Below are positions 37,420 to 46,764 of a stretch of 64,000 nucleotides of DNA, piece by piece. Below the pieces are notes generated by a model. That model was not told the origin of the DNA. It saw nothing but the letters and a program-made list of their open reading frames with translations, and made no database searches. The position numbers and the translations under genes were made by a program. How positions within the stretch are numbered: position 1 is the first letter of the stretch; every line of letters starts with the position of its first letter. Source of the DNA: Vibrio sp. DW001 (lineage in GTDB: Bacteria; Pseudomonadota; Gammaproteobacteria; Enterobacterales; Vibrionaceae); assembly GCF_029016285.1 (NCBI RefSeq), contig NZ_CP091976.1, positions 930,001 through 994,000 of the forward strand, written 5' to 3'.

Positions 37420-38769
37420 ATGAAAACTACTCTACTAATGAGCGCAGTGGCTCTGGCGATACTTTCCTCATCTGCTATGGCTGCTGATCTTAAGTATGCA
37501 CCAGGAGATGATGGTCGCTTTAGCTGGTCAAGCTACGACTACTTAAAGAAAGTGGATCTGCAAGGTGAAGTTATTACTATCCGCGGCCCTTGGTTGGGTC
37601 CAGATAAAGAATTAGTTCAAAGTGTCATTGCCTATTTTGAAGCGGCAACGGGTGCTGATGTTCAATACGCAGGCTCTGATTCTTTCGAACAACAAATTGC
37701 GATTGATGTACAAGCAGGAAGTGCGCCTAATATCGCTATTTTTCCGCAGCCTGGTTTGGCTGCTGATCTCGCTTCTAAAGGGTTTTTAACACCCTTAGAG
37801 CAGAGTTGGGGACCATGGATCAAGGACAACTATGCAGCTGGTACTTCATGGGTTGATCTAGGTACCTTCGCTGATAAGCAGGGTAAAGACCACCTATATG
37901 GCTTCTTTTACAAGGTCGATTTGAAATCTCTAGTTTGGTATGTGCCTGAAAATTTTGAAGATGCGGGTTATGACGTTCCAGAATCTATGGAAGAATTAAA
38001 GGCATTAACAAAGCAAATCGTTGCCGATGGAGATACACCTTGGTGTATCGGGTTGGGCAGTGGTGGCGCGACGGGTTGGCCTGCTACTGACTGGGTAGAA
38101 GATATGATGCTACGTACTCAATCTCCGGCTGACTACGATGCATGGACAAAAAATGAACTTAAATTTAACGATCCTAAAGTGATCGCCGCCATTGATGAAT
38201 TTGGTTGGTTTTTAAACGATAAATATGTTGATGGTGGCTCTCGTGCTGTTGCAGCAACCGATTTCCGTGATAGCCCTAAAGGCATGTTTAGCTCTCCGGC
38301 TAAGTGTTATTTGCACCGTCAAGCGTCGTTCATACCGAGTTTCTTCCCTGAAGGGACGACATTGGGTGAAGATGCGGACTTCTTCTACTTTCCAGCCTAT
38401 GAAGGTAAAGATCTTGGTAAACCAGTTCTTGGTGCTGGAACAATGTGGAGTGTGACCAAAGATTCAAAAGCCGCGAGAGAATTTATGAAGTTCCTTCGTT
38501 TACCAATTGCTCACGAAATATGGATGGCACAGTCTGGATTCTTGACTCCATTTAAAGGTGCCAATCTTGATGCGTACGCAAACGAGGCACTGAAGAAACA
38601 AGGTCAAATTCTTCTTGGTGCAACGACATTCCGTTTTGACGGCTCAGATTTAATGCCGGGTAAAATCGGGGCAGGGTCATTCTGGACGGGAATGGTTGAT
38701 TACAGTGGTGGCAAATCGTCGAAAGAAGTTGCAGACGAAATCCAGAATACTTGGGATGCAATTAAGTAA
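37420..38769 (+). CDS. aglE: Alpha-glucoside ABC transporter binding protein (AglE-like)
   Basis: 449 residues with a Sec signal peptide (about 1-22, ending SAMA). The mature receptor has GPWLGPDKELV, a DVQYAGSDSFEQQI segment and a Trp-rich centre (LYGFFYKVDLKSLVWYVPE), resembling AglE of Sinorhizobium more than MalE. It should bind maltose, trehalose, sucrose or similar alpha-glucosides in the periplasm. The start is ATG 37420, since GGAG at 37407-37410 fits it; ATG 37405 lies upstream of that site. It heads the aglEFGK operon and is followed by several stem-loops. Confidence 0.88.
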   Translation: MKTTLLMSAVALAILSSSAMAADLKYAPGDDGRFSWSSYDYLKKVDLQGEVITIRGPWLGPDKELVQSVIAYFEAATGADVQYAGSDSFEQQIAIDVQAGSAPNIAIFPQPGLAADLASKGFLTPLEQSWGPWIKDNYAAGTSWVDLGTFADKQGKDHLYGFFYKVDLKSLVWYVPENFEDAGYDVPESMEELKALTKQIVADGDTPWCIGLGSGGATGWPATDWVEDMMLRTQSPADYDAWTKNELKFNDPKVIAAIDEFGWFLNDKYVDGGSRAVAATDFRDSPKGMFSSPAKCYLHRQASFIPSFFPEGTTLGEDADFFYFPAYEGKDLGKPVLGAGTMWSVTKDSKAAREFMKFLRLPIAHEIWMAQSGFLTPFKGANLDAYANEALKKQGQILLGATTFRFDGSDLMPGKIGAGSFWTGMVDYSGGKSSKEVADEIQNTWDAIK

Positions 38770-38849
38770 TTTATTAGAGTAATTGGCTGGTACAGTTTGT
38801 ATTTAATGTTGTTTGTTTAACACACGTATTTATAAAATCGTTGTTATCC

Positions 38850-38991
38850 CGTGTAAAGCGGGGACTTACGTGGCGTTAGGTTCCCAGATCTGCGGGAAAA
38901 ACGAAGTTAGGTCGTTTTAAACGTTCGGCGTTACGTGCATCTGTACTGGTTGAATCTCCATTATGATTAAGTATCGAATCGTTGGAGATTC
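38850..38991 (+). repeat. Stem-loop-rich gap between aglE and aglF
   Basis: The 261-base gap holds several inverted repeats: TCCCGTGTAAAGCGGGGA near 38849-38866, TTCCC/GGGAA around AGATCTGC near 38881-38898, and an exact nine-base pair GAATCTCCA (38952-38960) with TGGAGATTC (38983-38991). The arrangement recalls the malE-malF hairpins of enteric bacteria that protect the receptor mRNA and reduce permease expression. The role is inferred. Confidence 0.45.
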
Positions 38992-39030
38992 TCCCCAATT
39001 TGGTTTTCTGTTTTCTTTAGTGAGGCTGTT

Positions 39031-40041
39031 ATGGATCAGTTATATTCCTCCCTCTTTATCATGGTCCTCGGTGTTACTGGCTGTGTATTTTACTTTTTTG
39101 GTAGCAACATAGTATTGAATTTGATATTTCCGACTCGCGGTGTTTCCAATATGCAAATGGCGAAGAATATTCGTCTAGCAGCGTCGGTGCGGCCTTGGTT
39201 GTTTCTTGGTCCAGCATTAAGCTTTTTAGGATTGTATCTCGTTTACCCCGTATTTGATTCGCTTATGCTTTCATTGAGCGATAGATCAGGAGAGGATTTT
39301 GTCGGCCTAAAAAATTATATGTGGTTAGTGAATGACCGTGAATTTCGTGAGTCTCTCTTTAACAATCTTCTGTGGTTACTCGTGGTGCCGGCGGCTTCTA
39401 CATTTTTTGGTCTTGTTATCGCAGCAATGACCGATAAAATCAGTTGGGGTAACATTGCTAAAAGCTTGATCTTTATGCCGATGGCTATTTCCTTTATAGG
39501 CGCATCAATTATCTGGAAATTCGTATACGATTTCCGCGCTGAAGGGTCGGAGCAGATTGGTATATTGAATGCAATAGTCGAGTATTTCGGTGGGACACCG
39601 CAGGCATGGATAACCATTCCTTTTTGGAACAACTTCTTTTTAATGGTCATTCTTGTTTGGATTCAGACGGGTTTTGCGATGGTTATTTTATCTGCGGCAC
39701 TTCGTGGTATTCCAGAAGAAACGGTTGAAGCGGCCGTACTAGATGGTGCGAATGGCATTCAGATCTTTTTTAAAATTTTGATTCCTCAAATTTGGGGGAC
39801 GATAGCGGTTGTTTGGACAACGATTACGATAACGGTATTAAAAGTATTCGATATTGTGCTAGCCATGACTAATGGGCAATGGGACACGCAAGTATTGGCC
39901 AATATGATGTTTGATTGGATGTTTAGAGGTGGTGGTGACTTCGGAAGAGGTGCCGCTATTGCAGTGGTGATTATGCTCGCTGTTGTACCCGTTATGGTGT
40001 GGAACATTCGCCAAGCCAATGTGCAAATGGAGGGTCGTTAA
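39031..40041 (+). CDS. aglF: Alpha-glucoside ABC transporter permease (AglF-like)
   Basis: 336 residues, about seven to eight hydrophobic segments, two of them in the N-terminal extension (about 6-33) that is usual in AglF. The coupling motif is EAAVLDGANGIQIF followed by ILIPQI. It forms the channel with AglG. It starts at ATG 39031 with GTGAGGC upstream and ends directly against the aglG start. Confidence 0.88.
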   Translation: MDQLYSSLFIMVLGVTGCVFYFFGSNIVLNLIFPTRGVSNMQMAKNIRLAASVRPWLFLGPALSFLGLYLVYPVFDSLMLSLSDRSGEDFVGLKNYMWLVNDREFRESLFNNLLWLLVVPAASTFFGLVIAAMTDKISWGNIAKSLIFMPMAISFIGASIIWKFVYDFRAEGSEQIGILNAIVEYFGGTPQAWITIPFWNNFFLMVILVWIQTGFAMVILSAALRGIPEETVEAAVLDGANGIQIFFKILIPQIWGTIAVVWTTITITVLKVFDIVLAMTNGQWDTQVLANMMFDWMFRGGGDFGRGAAIAVVIMLAVVPVMVWNIRQANVQMEGR

Positions 40042-41205
40042 ATGTCAGGTGCAAAGCTTAGCCTCAGTAAATTAAGGCGTTCTCCGTTAACGATTTTGGT
40101 ACACCTGTCTGTTTTGCTTATTGTGGTTTTATGGACGCTGCCAACCGCAGGGCTATTGATTTCTTCTTTTAGAGACAAAGATCAACTCGCGATATCCGGC
40201 TGGTGGACGGCATTGTCGGCCTCGGATCAAAATCTCATTGGACGCACTGCACACCCGGATACTCAGGTGCAAGAAAATGGTGTCTATCTTTTGAAAGGAT
40301 CGATTGGCGAAGATGGGAAAGATGTAGATGTGAGGATGTTCGGTTGGACATCTAAAGCTCCGACGGCGTATCTTCCTGGGGCATTGGCGCCCATGCGTAA
40401 AGGTCAAACTCTTACAGTGAGCTCTACTGGTCAGTATACGATGACATCGCCAGAACCCTTTACCGGGTCTCGTGGAAAACGGGTTTTCTTTACCGCTAAT
40501 ATCCCACCTAAGTTTAGCCTAGATAACTACCGTGAAGTGCTTACCTCAGAGGGAATTGGTCAGTCATTTATTAATTCACTGACGGTGACTATTCCGGCTA
40601 CTGTCATTCCTATTCTCATCGCTGCGTTTGCTGCATATGCATTGTCGTGGATGCGCATGCCCGGTCGTCCATTACTAATAGCGCTAGTTGTTGGTTTATT
40701 GGTGGTACCTTTGCAGATGTCACTTATACCGTTGTTGCGATTGTATAACGACATTGGTGCTTTTTTTGGTGTGGGAGCAAAGACCTATCTTGGCATATGG
40801 CTGGCCCATACCGGGTTTGGTTTACCGCTAGCTATTTACCTTCTGAGAAACTATATCTCAAACCTACCGAAAGAGATCATTGAATCTGCTCGTGTAGATG
40901 GCGCGACAGACTTTGAAATATTTGTTCGTATTGTATTGCCATTGTCCTTCCCAGCGTTGGCATCATTCTCTATTTTCCAGTTTTTGTGGGTGTGGAATGA
41001 TCTGTTAGTCGCAACCGTATTTTTGGGAAATGGCGAAAATGAACTGGTGCTAACAGGTCGGTTAAGAGAGCTATTAGGTTCCCGTGGCGGTAACTGGGAA
41101 ATTTTAACGGCGTCAGCATTTGTTTCTATTGCGGTACCTTTAACCGTGTTCTTTAGTTTGCAGCGTTACTTAGTACGCGGCCTTCTGGCTGGCTCAGTAA
41201 AATAA
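40042..41205 (+). CDS. aglG: Alpha-glucoside ABC transporter permease (AglG-like)
   Basis: 387 residues, about 100 longer than ordinary MalG-type permeases because of a periplasmic insert (about 50-165) between the first and second helices, which is a known trait of AglG. The coupling motif reads ESARVDGATDFEIF then IVLPLS, and the C-terminal tail is GLLAGSVK. The start codon follows the aglF stop without a gap. Partner of AglF in the membrane. Confidence 0.88.
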   Translation: MSGAKLSLSKLRRSPLTILVHLSVLLIVVLWTLPTAGLLISSFRDKDQLAISGWWTALSASDQNLIGRTAHPDTQVQENGVYLLKGSIGEDGKDVDVRMFGWTSKAPTAYLPGALAPMRKGQTLTVSSTGQYTMTSPEPFTGSRGKRVFFTANIPPKFSLDNYREVLTSEGIGQSFINSLTVTIPATVIPILIAAFAAYALSWMRMPGRPLLIALVVGLLVVPLQMSLIPLLRLYNDIGAFFGVGAKTYLGIWLAHTGFGLPLAIYLLRNYISNLPKEIIESARVDGATDFEIFVRIVLPLSFPALASFSIFQFLWVWNDLLVATVFLGNGENELVLTGRLRELLGSRGGNWEILTASAFVSIAVPLTVFFSLQRYLVRGLLAGSVK

Positions 41206-41226
41206 TTGATTTAAGAGAAGAATTCA

Positions 41227-42318
41227 ATGAATGGTTTAAAACTAACAAATATTAAAAAGGCCTACGGCGAAACTGAAGTTCTTCATGGTATCGACTTAGA
41301 AATCGATATTGGTGAGTTTATTGTTTTCGTTGGTCCATCTGGTTGTGGCAAATCGACTTTATTGCGAATGATTGCAGGGTTAGAGGATATCACGGATGGT
41401 GACTTAGAAATCGAAGGTGCAATCGTTAACGATCTACCTGCGGCTATGCGTGGTATTGCTATGGTATTTCAGACCTATGCGCTTTACCCTCACATGACGG
41501 TCTATGACAATATGGCTTTTGCGATGCGTATTGCCAAAGAATCAAAAGAAGATATTGACCAAAGAGTGACGTCCGCTGCCGAAATGCTGCAACTGACGGA
41601 GTATCTAGGCCGCCTACCCAAAGCTCTTTCTGGTGGGCAAAGACAGCGCGTTGCGATAGGTCGAGCTATTGTCCGTAATCCCAAGGTATTTCTATTTGAT
41701 GAGCCGCTATCTAATCTTGATGCCGCGTTAAGGGTTCAAACTCGTATAGAAATAGCCAATCTAAAAGAGAAGATGCCAAAAACAACCATGATCTATGTAA
41801 CACATGATCAGGTTGAAGCAATGACGCTAGCAGACCGAATTGTCGTTTTATCTGCAGGTCGAATAGAGCAAGTCGGTACGCCTTTAGAGCTCTATACTAA
41901 TCCGGCGAATGTCTTTGTCGCTAAGTTTATTGGTTCACCTTCCATGAATATTATTAAGTCCGATATTATTGCCGGAGGTGAAACGGGTAGAGTTAGGTTT
42001 GATAATAAAAAAGAAGCTGATTACGCATTTCCTGTGCCTACCCATTTAGTTGACACAACCGGGCAACTTGGTATTCGACCAGAAGATTTTGAACTAGCAA
42101 CTGAAAATGAAGCCTTTGTCTCAGGTACCGTTCTTTTTGTAGAATCGTTAGGAGAGGTGACACAACTTCACATTAATGTGCCGAATAATGAAGACGCCAT
42201 TGTAGTCAAAATACCGGGTATTCATGATCTTCACAAAGGTGAAACAGTTCATTTGAAAGCCGCAGCAGACAAAATACACCTGTTCAATACCGATGGGATA
42301 TCCGTTCGGTATCTATAG
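41227..42318 (+). CDS. aglK: Alpha-glucoside ABC transporter ATPase (AglK-like)
   Basis: 363 residues. Walker [11 protein letters not shown]-loop [10 protein letters not shown], signature [14 protein letters not shown], Walker [13 protein letters not shown] and [10 protein letters not shown] are all intact, with a C-terminal TOBE domain from about residue 235. It powers AglFG. AGAGAAG precedes ATG 41227. It is the last gene of the operon and a terminator follows at 42374-42404. It resembles the ATPase at 4079-5173 but serves a separate importer. Confidence 0.92.
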   Translation: MNGLKLTNIKKAYGETEVLHGIDLEIDIGEFIVFVGPSGCGKSTLLRMIAGLEDITDGDLEIEGAIVNDLPAAMRGIAMVFQTYALYPHMTVYDNMAFAMRIAKESKEDIDQRVTSAAEMLQLTEYLGRLPKALSGGQRQRVAIGRAIVRNPKVFLFDEPLSNLDAALRVQTRIEIANLKEKMPKTTMIYVTHDQVEAMTLADRIVVLSAGRIEQVGTPLELYTNPANVFVAKFIGSPSMNIIKSDIIAGGETGRVRFDNKKEADYAFPVPTHLVDTTGQLGIRPEDFELATENEAFVSGTVLFVESLGEVTQLHINVPNNEDAIVVKIPGIHDLHKGETVHLKAAADKIHLFNTDGISVRYL

Positions 42319-42840
42319 CTAAGTTATTGGGCTGGTGTGTTGTCTTAAGATAGCGTAATGGATTTTGTATTAGAGCCAGTGGGTACGCCCTGTTGGCTTT
42401 TTTTAGTCACTATCCTTCTCGATACGGCCGTCTGTGCTACCGATACTGTGTTGGATGTCTCTGGTTTAATAGGATGGCGACGAGTGGTGATTTTATGAAA
42501 CAGACATACTAATCATTCGTGTACATTGTATTTTTAACAAACATTTTTCGCGTATGTCACCTGCTTACGTTATTATTGCTACCAAATGGTTCAATAGCAT
42601 TCGTATTTTTATATTTTTTCTGACTGAATATCCTGTTAATGCACGGTGTGGCTCCGTTTTAGCTGCTAAAGTGTATTATAAATAGTTCGATTACAAATCA
42701 TTACAGGTCGTTGCATCGGTTAACCTAAGCTTAATTTAAGGCGCATTATGGCATTTTCTTTTATCAACGCTTTTCAAGTTGTATAAAGTCAGTTATTTTC
42801 GCTGTAGTTTTGGATGCCCCTATTATTACGGAGTTACGAG
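42319..42840. other. 522-base gap between agl and the osmoprotectant locus
   Basis: Apart from the terminator at 42374-42404 I see no convincing gene. A 12-codon ORF (ATG 42748, MAFSFINAFQVV) has AAGG at a good distance and ends 57 bases before the MarR start, so it might be a leader peptide, but such short ORFs occur by chance. The AT-rich stretch 42500-42760 probably contains the promoter of the MarR gene. Confidence 0.35.
42374..42404 (+). terminator. Rho-independent terminator of the agl operon
   Basis: AGCCAGTGGG and CCCTGTTGGCT form an imperfect hairpin around TACG, followed by seven T. It is 56 bases after the aglK stop. Confidence 0.75.
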
Positions 42841-43332
42841 TTGGAAAAGCATGAAGAAGTTTTGGTGTCACTGAGACAAATTATTAGAGCTATTGATTTG
42901 CACTCAAAAAAATTGAGCAAAGAGTCGGGTCTTACTGGCCCACAATTGATACTCATGCGTTCGATTAGAGAGTTAGGTGAAGTGACTATTAGGCAATTGT
43001 CCACTCATACTAATATGAGTCCAGCTACGGCGACAACAATACTTGATCGATTAGAACGAAATGGGCTAGCAGAACGCATACGTAGTACGACAGATAAACG
43101 TAAAGTCCATGCGAACCTTACCGCAAAAGGGGCAGAGTTACTTAGCCATGCCCCGTTACCTTTGCAAGAGAGCTTCATCAATAAATTCCATAGCTTAGAT
43201 GAATGGGAGCGAAGTTTATTGCTGTCTTCAGTGCAGCGCATTGCCAGTATGATGAATGCGGAATCGTATGATGTGGCACCTGTATTGGAACTGGGTAATA
43301 TCACGGATCCAGAAGTGACAATTGAAAAATGA
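42841..43332 (+). CDS. MarR-family regulator (EctR/CosR-like)
   Basis: 163 residues from TTG 42841, placed by CGGAG seven bases upstream; ATG 42814 would add nine residues without a ribosome site. The winged helix-turn-helix covers about 30-110 (VTIRQLSTHTNMSPATATTILDRL). The N-terminal RQIIRAIDLHSKKLSKESGLTGPQ segment resembles EctR/CosR, MarR proteins that repress ectoine synthesis and compatible-solute uptake genes under low salt. It directly precedes proXWV with a palindrome in the gap, so it is probably the osmotic repressor of this importer. Confidence 0.8.
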   Translation: MEKHEEVLVSLRQIIRAIDLHSKKLSKESGLTGPQLILMRSIRELGEVTIRQLSTHTNMSPATATTILDRLERNGLAERIRSTTDKRKVHANLTAKGAELLSHAPLPLQESFINKFHSLDEWERSLLLSSVQRIASMMNAESYDVAPVLELGNITDPEVTIEK

Positions 43333-43420
43333 AAATCTCATTATTCATGATATTTTTGCAATAATAGCCTCGTTTTTTCAGTAAATTATAACTACCTTTG
43401 AAATGCAAATACCTCTAATC

Positions 43421-43439
43421 ATTTGAACACTAATCAAAT
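43421..43439 (+). promoter_or_regulatory. Candidate MarR operator upstream of proX
   Basis: ATTTGA-N7-TCAAAT, an exact inverted repeat of the size MarR dimers bind. Wider arms ATACCT (43409) and AGGTAT (43443) flank it but are not symmetric about the same centre. It lies about 50 bases before the proX start. Confidence 0.5.
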
Positions 43440-43489
43440 TGTAGGTATGCTATTCAACCTAATTAGGGAATATCTTCAAAGGAATTGTT

Positions 43490-44473
43490 ATGAAACTGAA
43501 ACTTGCTGCGCTTGCTTTACTCGCTAGTGCCAACGTATCTGCTAGTGAGTGTGGGAGCGTGACTATCGCTGACATGAACTGGAGTTCTGCTAGCTTAATA
43601 GCCAATGTAGATAAGTTTATTTTAGAAAATGCTTATGGTTGCGATGCGGAATTAATTCCCGGCGATACCATGCCTACGACAACATCGATGATCGAAAAGG
43701 GACAGCCAGATATAGCACCTGAAATATGGGCTAACTCGGTAAAAGAAGCGGTTGATGCTGGTGTTAAAGAAGGTCGATTAACTTTTGCTGGCCCGTCATT
43801 GATTGATGGTGGTGAAGAAGGTTTCTGGGTACCAAAGTATATGGTAGAGCAATACCCAGAACTTAAAACCATCGAAGGTGTTAAAAAACACGCCGCATTA
43901 TTTAAACACCCAGAAAATAAAGACGTAAGTGGTTTTTATGGCTGTCCAGCTGGTTGGGGTTGTCAAATTTCAGCGTCGAATTTATTTACAGCACTAAAAC
44001 TGGCGGATGCTAATTTTGAATTGATTGATCCAGGTTCTGCTGCTGGTCTTTCAGGATCAATCGCAAAAAGTTACGAACGTAAAGAAGCTTGGTTTGGATA
44101 TTATTGGGCTCCTACTGCCATTCTAGGCAAATATGAAATGGTTAAAGTCGATTTCGGTGCAGAGGTTAATGAAGCTGAGTACTTTAATTGCACAACAATC
44201 GAAGGTTGCGAGTCGCCTAAAGTTACATCTTATCCTGCATCCCCTGTCTTCACGGTCACCTCAACGGAATTTTCTAAAAATAACCAACCGGTTATGGAGT
44301 ATTTAGGAAAGCGCGGATTTAAAAACTCTGATATGAACAAACTTCTAGCATGGATGGAACAAGAACAAGCAGATTCAGAAGATGCCATGTTCTACTTCTT
44401 TGAAAACTATCCGACGGTTTGGAAGTCTTGGTTGTCTACAGAAGCGGCTGAGAAAGTAGCAGCAGCGCTGTAA
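43490..44473 (+). CDS. proX: Glycine betaine/proline ABC transporter binding protein
   Basis: 327 residues with a signal peptide (about 1-18, ending NVSA). It belongs to the OpuAC/ProX-type receptor family: DMNWSSASLIANVDKFIL near the N-terminus, a PEIWANSVKEAVD segment, and tryptophans (GFWVPKY, WFGYYWAPT) that could form the quaternary-ammonium cage. It captures an osmoprotectant in the periplasm. AAAGGAATTG precedes ATG 43490. It is first in proXWV, unlike the E. coli order proVWX, and is followed by a perfect hairpin. Confidence 0.9.
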   Translation: MKLKLAALALLASANVSASECGSVTIADMNWSSASLIANVDKFILENAYGCDAELIPGDTMPTTTSMIEKGQPDIAPEIWANSVKEAVDAGVKEGRLTFAGPSLIDGGEEGFWVPKYMVEQYPELKTIEGVKKHAALFKHPENKDVSGFYGCPAGWGCQISASNLFTALKLADANFELIDPGSAAGLSGSIAKSYERKEAWFGYYWAPTAILGKYEMVKVDFGAEVNEAEYFNCTTIEGCESPKVTSYPASPVFTVTSTEFSKNNQPVMEYLGKRGFKNSDMNKLLAWMEQEQADSEDAMFYFFENYPTVWKSWLSTEAAEKVAAAL

Positions 44474-44493
44474 TTAGTTAATATTTAAAAATA

Positions 44494-44524
44494 AAAAGAG
44501 TAACTTGCTACAAGTTACTCTTTT
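44494..44524 (+). terminator. Perfect 14-bp hairpin between proX and proW
   Basis: AAAAGAGTAACTTG (44494-44507) pairs exactly with CAAGTTACTCTTTT (44511-44524) around CTA. It has the shape of a terminator but lies inside the operon, 20 bases before proW, so it is probably an attenuator that gives more receptor than permease. Confidence 0.75.
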
Positions 44525-44542
44525 CGCATTAAGGAATTAAAG

Positions 44543-45442
44543 ATGGCTGATAGTAGCTGGTTGTACAGCTTTCCCGAAATGGAGCGTTCAAGTCTTCGTG
44601 CAATACGAAAAACACTTGATGGTGCCTATAAAGAGTTCTCACGTGAATATGGCGATTTAATAGAGTCTATTTTTGACCCGTTGCTCTCCTTTCTAATTTG
44701 GTTTGAAAAGCTTTTGTTAAGTACACCTTGGTGGATAGTACTTCTGCTCTGTACTGGCTTAGTTTATGTCGCGAGTCGTTCGGTTAAGCTTGCGGTCGCG
44801 TGCTTTGTTTCGCTGTTGCTTATCGGCTACTTTGGCATGTGGGAGGATACGATGCGGACGCTTAGTATTATTACCGTATGTACCTTCTTGGCTATAGCCA
44901 TCGGGATACCAATTGGTATCGCAATGGCCCGTTCAAATCGAGTGCAGTCTGTTGTGACACCGATGCTAGATATCATGCAAACTATGCCAGCCTTTGTATA
45001 CCTGATTCCAGTTGTTATGTTACTTGGTATTGGTAAAATTCCGGGTTTAATTGCGGTTATTATTTACGCTATCCCTCCCGTAATACGTTTAACAAATTTA
45101 GGTATCCGTCTCGTGGACAAAGAGGTTCTCGAAGCTGCGACAGCGTTCGGTTCTAGCCCATGGCAAAGGTTGACTGGGGTGCAATTGCCCTTAGCCATGC
45201 CTACCATTATGGCGGGTATCAACCAAACTATCATGATGGCTCTATCCATGGTTGTTATCGCATCGATGATAGGGGTAAAAGGATTGGGTCAGCCGGTTCT
45301 AAAGTCGATAACCAATCAATACTTCACATTGGGTTTACTTAATGGCTTTGCTATTGTTGCCTTGGCGATTCTTTTTGACCGTGCATCACAAGCTTACGCA
45401 AAGCGTACTCAAGCCCATTTAGGAGACCAGAAGCATGACTGA
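44543..45442 (+). CDS. proW: Glycine betaine/proline ABC transporter permease
   Basis: 299 residues, with about six membrane helices after a polar N-terminal 50 residues. The coupling region reads EAATAFGSSPWQRLTGVQLPLAMP, within the typical spacing from the C-terminus. Homodimeric channel of the osmoprotectant importer. It overlaps the ATPase gene by eight bases, so the two are co-translated. Confidence 0.9.
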   Translation: MADSSWLYSFPEMERSSLRAIRKTLDGAYKEFSREYGDLIESIFDPLLSFLIWFEKLLLSTPWWIVLLLCTGLVYVASRSVKLAVACFVSLLLIGYFGMWEDTMRTLSIITVCTFLAIAIGIPIGIAMARSNRVQSVVTPMLDIMQTMPAFVYLIPVVMLLGIGKIPGLIAVIIYAIPPVIRLTNLGIRLVDKEVLEAATAFGSSPWQRLTGVQLPLAMPTIMAGINQTIMMALSMVVIASMIGVKGLGQPVLKSITNQYFTLGLLNGFAIVALAILFDRASQAYAKRTQAHLGDQKHD

Positions 45443-46643
45443 GTCAGTAATTAAAATTTCTGGTCTATATAAGATATTTGGCCCTAACCCTAAAAAAGTC
45501 CTCCCTATGATTGCGGAAGGCTTAAGTAAGGATGAAATATTAGAAAAGACGGGACATACTGTTGGACTTAAAGACATAAATCTGGAAATTAAGAAGGCTG
45601 AAATCTTCGTTATCATGGGTCTTTCTGGTTCAGGTAAGTCGACGCTAATTCGCCATTTCAACCGACTAATCGACCCAACGGAAGGCAAGATAGTGGTGGA
45701 AGGCACCAATATTATGGAGTTTGGTGTACATGAGCTACAGGAATTTCGCCGCCACAAAATGTCGATGGTTTTTCAACGCTTTGGTTTGTTCCCGCATAAA
45801 AAAGTGATCGCTAATGTTGCTTATGGACTTGAAATTCAAAAGATTGATAAAGTAGAAAGGCTTGCGAAAGCAAGCGAGTGGATAGAAACAGTTGGCTTAA
45901 AGGGGTATGAAGAGCAATACCCTTCTCAACTCTCAGGTGGTCAACAACAACGTGTAGGCTTAGCAAGAGCACTCTGTACTGACGCTGAAATATTACTTAT
46001 GGATGAAGCATTCTCCGCGCTTGACCCATTGATTAGAAGTGAGATGCAGGATCAACTGATTGATCTGCAAGAGACGTTACAAAAAACGATTATCTTCATC
46101 ACCCATGACTTGGATGAAGCATTAAGGTTAGGCGATAGAATTGCCATTCTAAAAGATGGTGAGTTAGTTCAACAAGGTACGCCGGATGAAATCTTACTCG
46201 AACCTGCAAACGATTATGTTGAAGCCTTTGTAAAGGACGTAAACAGGGCAAGAGCGTTGACTGTAGAGACGGTAATGCAGCGTCCTGCGATGAGAATAAC
46301 GGCCGCAACTATTGAAGGTGCGTTAGCTCAAATGAGGAAATCGACTCATGATTACGGCTATCACATCACCAAAGATGGTTTCCAAGGTATTATTACTGAG
46401 AAAGAGTTAGAGTCAGCGGTTTCTTTAGAAACAAGTGGGGCTATTCACCCTGACATTTATGAAGATGTTCCGACGATCTCTCCCGAATCGGCTATTGAAG
46501 ACGTGTTAACCGAGACAATCTCTTCTGACTACTCTTTGCCTGTTGTTGATAGTGAAGGTAACTTCAAAGGCTCTTTAGAGAAAGAATCTGTCGCTGAAAT
46601 ATTTTCTGAGAAATCAAGCACTGAGAAAGAATCAAATAGTTAG
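45435..46643 (+). CDS. proV: Glycine betaine/proline ABC transporter ATPase with CBS domains
   Basis: 402 residues. The ABC domain (about 30-275) has Walker A GLSGSGKST, Q-loop FQRFGLFPHK, signature LSGGQQQRVGLARA, Walker B ILLMDEAFSALD and FITHDLDEAL. A C-terminal CBS pair (about 280-390) follows, the module by which OpuA-type ATPases sense ionic strength or nucleotides. Last gene of proXWV, with a terminator 50 bases downstream. Confidence 0.93.
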   Translation: MTESVIKISGLYKIFGPNPKKVLPMIAEGLSKDEILEKTGHTVGLKDINLEIKKAEIFVIMGLSGSGKSTLIRHFNRLIDPTEGKIVVEGTNIMEFGVHELQEFRRHKMSMVFQRFGLFPHKKVIANVAYGLEIQKIDKVERLAKASEWIETVGLKGYEEQYPSQLSGGQQQRVGLARALCTDAEILLMDEAFSALDPLIRSEMQDQLIDLQETLQKTIIFITHDLDEALRLGDRIAILKDGELVQQGTPDEILLEPANDYVEAFVKDVNRARALTVETVMQRPAMRITAATIEGALAQMRKSTHDYGYHITKDGFQGIITEKELESAVSLETSGAIHPDIYEDVPTISPESAIEDVLTETISSDYSLPVVDSEGNFKGSLEKESVAEIFSEKSSTEKESNS

Positions 46644-46692
46644 CCTGCATTTAGAATCATCGATTTGTGTTTGTTGAATGAGACATAATTTT

Positions 46693-46722
46693 AAAGGGAG
46701 TCGATTTATCGGCTCCCTTTTT
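46693..46722 (+). terminator. Rho-independent terminator of proXWV
   Basis: AAAGGGAGTCGAT and ATCGGCTCCCTTT form a stem of about 12 pairs with one T-G pair around TT, followed by T residues. Confidence 0.88.
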
Positions 46723-46764
46723 CGTATCTTGACAGACGTGTATTGATGTATTTAAGACCTTAAT

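Noticed and set aside
42566..42690. Possible 43-codon ORF in the agl-MarR gap
   Set aside because: No ribosome site and AT-rich hydrophobic composition; probably chance.
45419..45757. 112-codon minus-strand frame over the start of proV
   Set aside because: Lies opposite the Walker A region of proV and has shadow-like composition.
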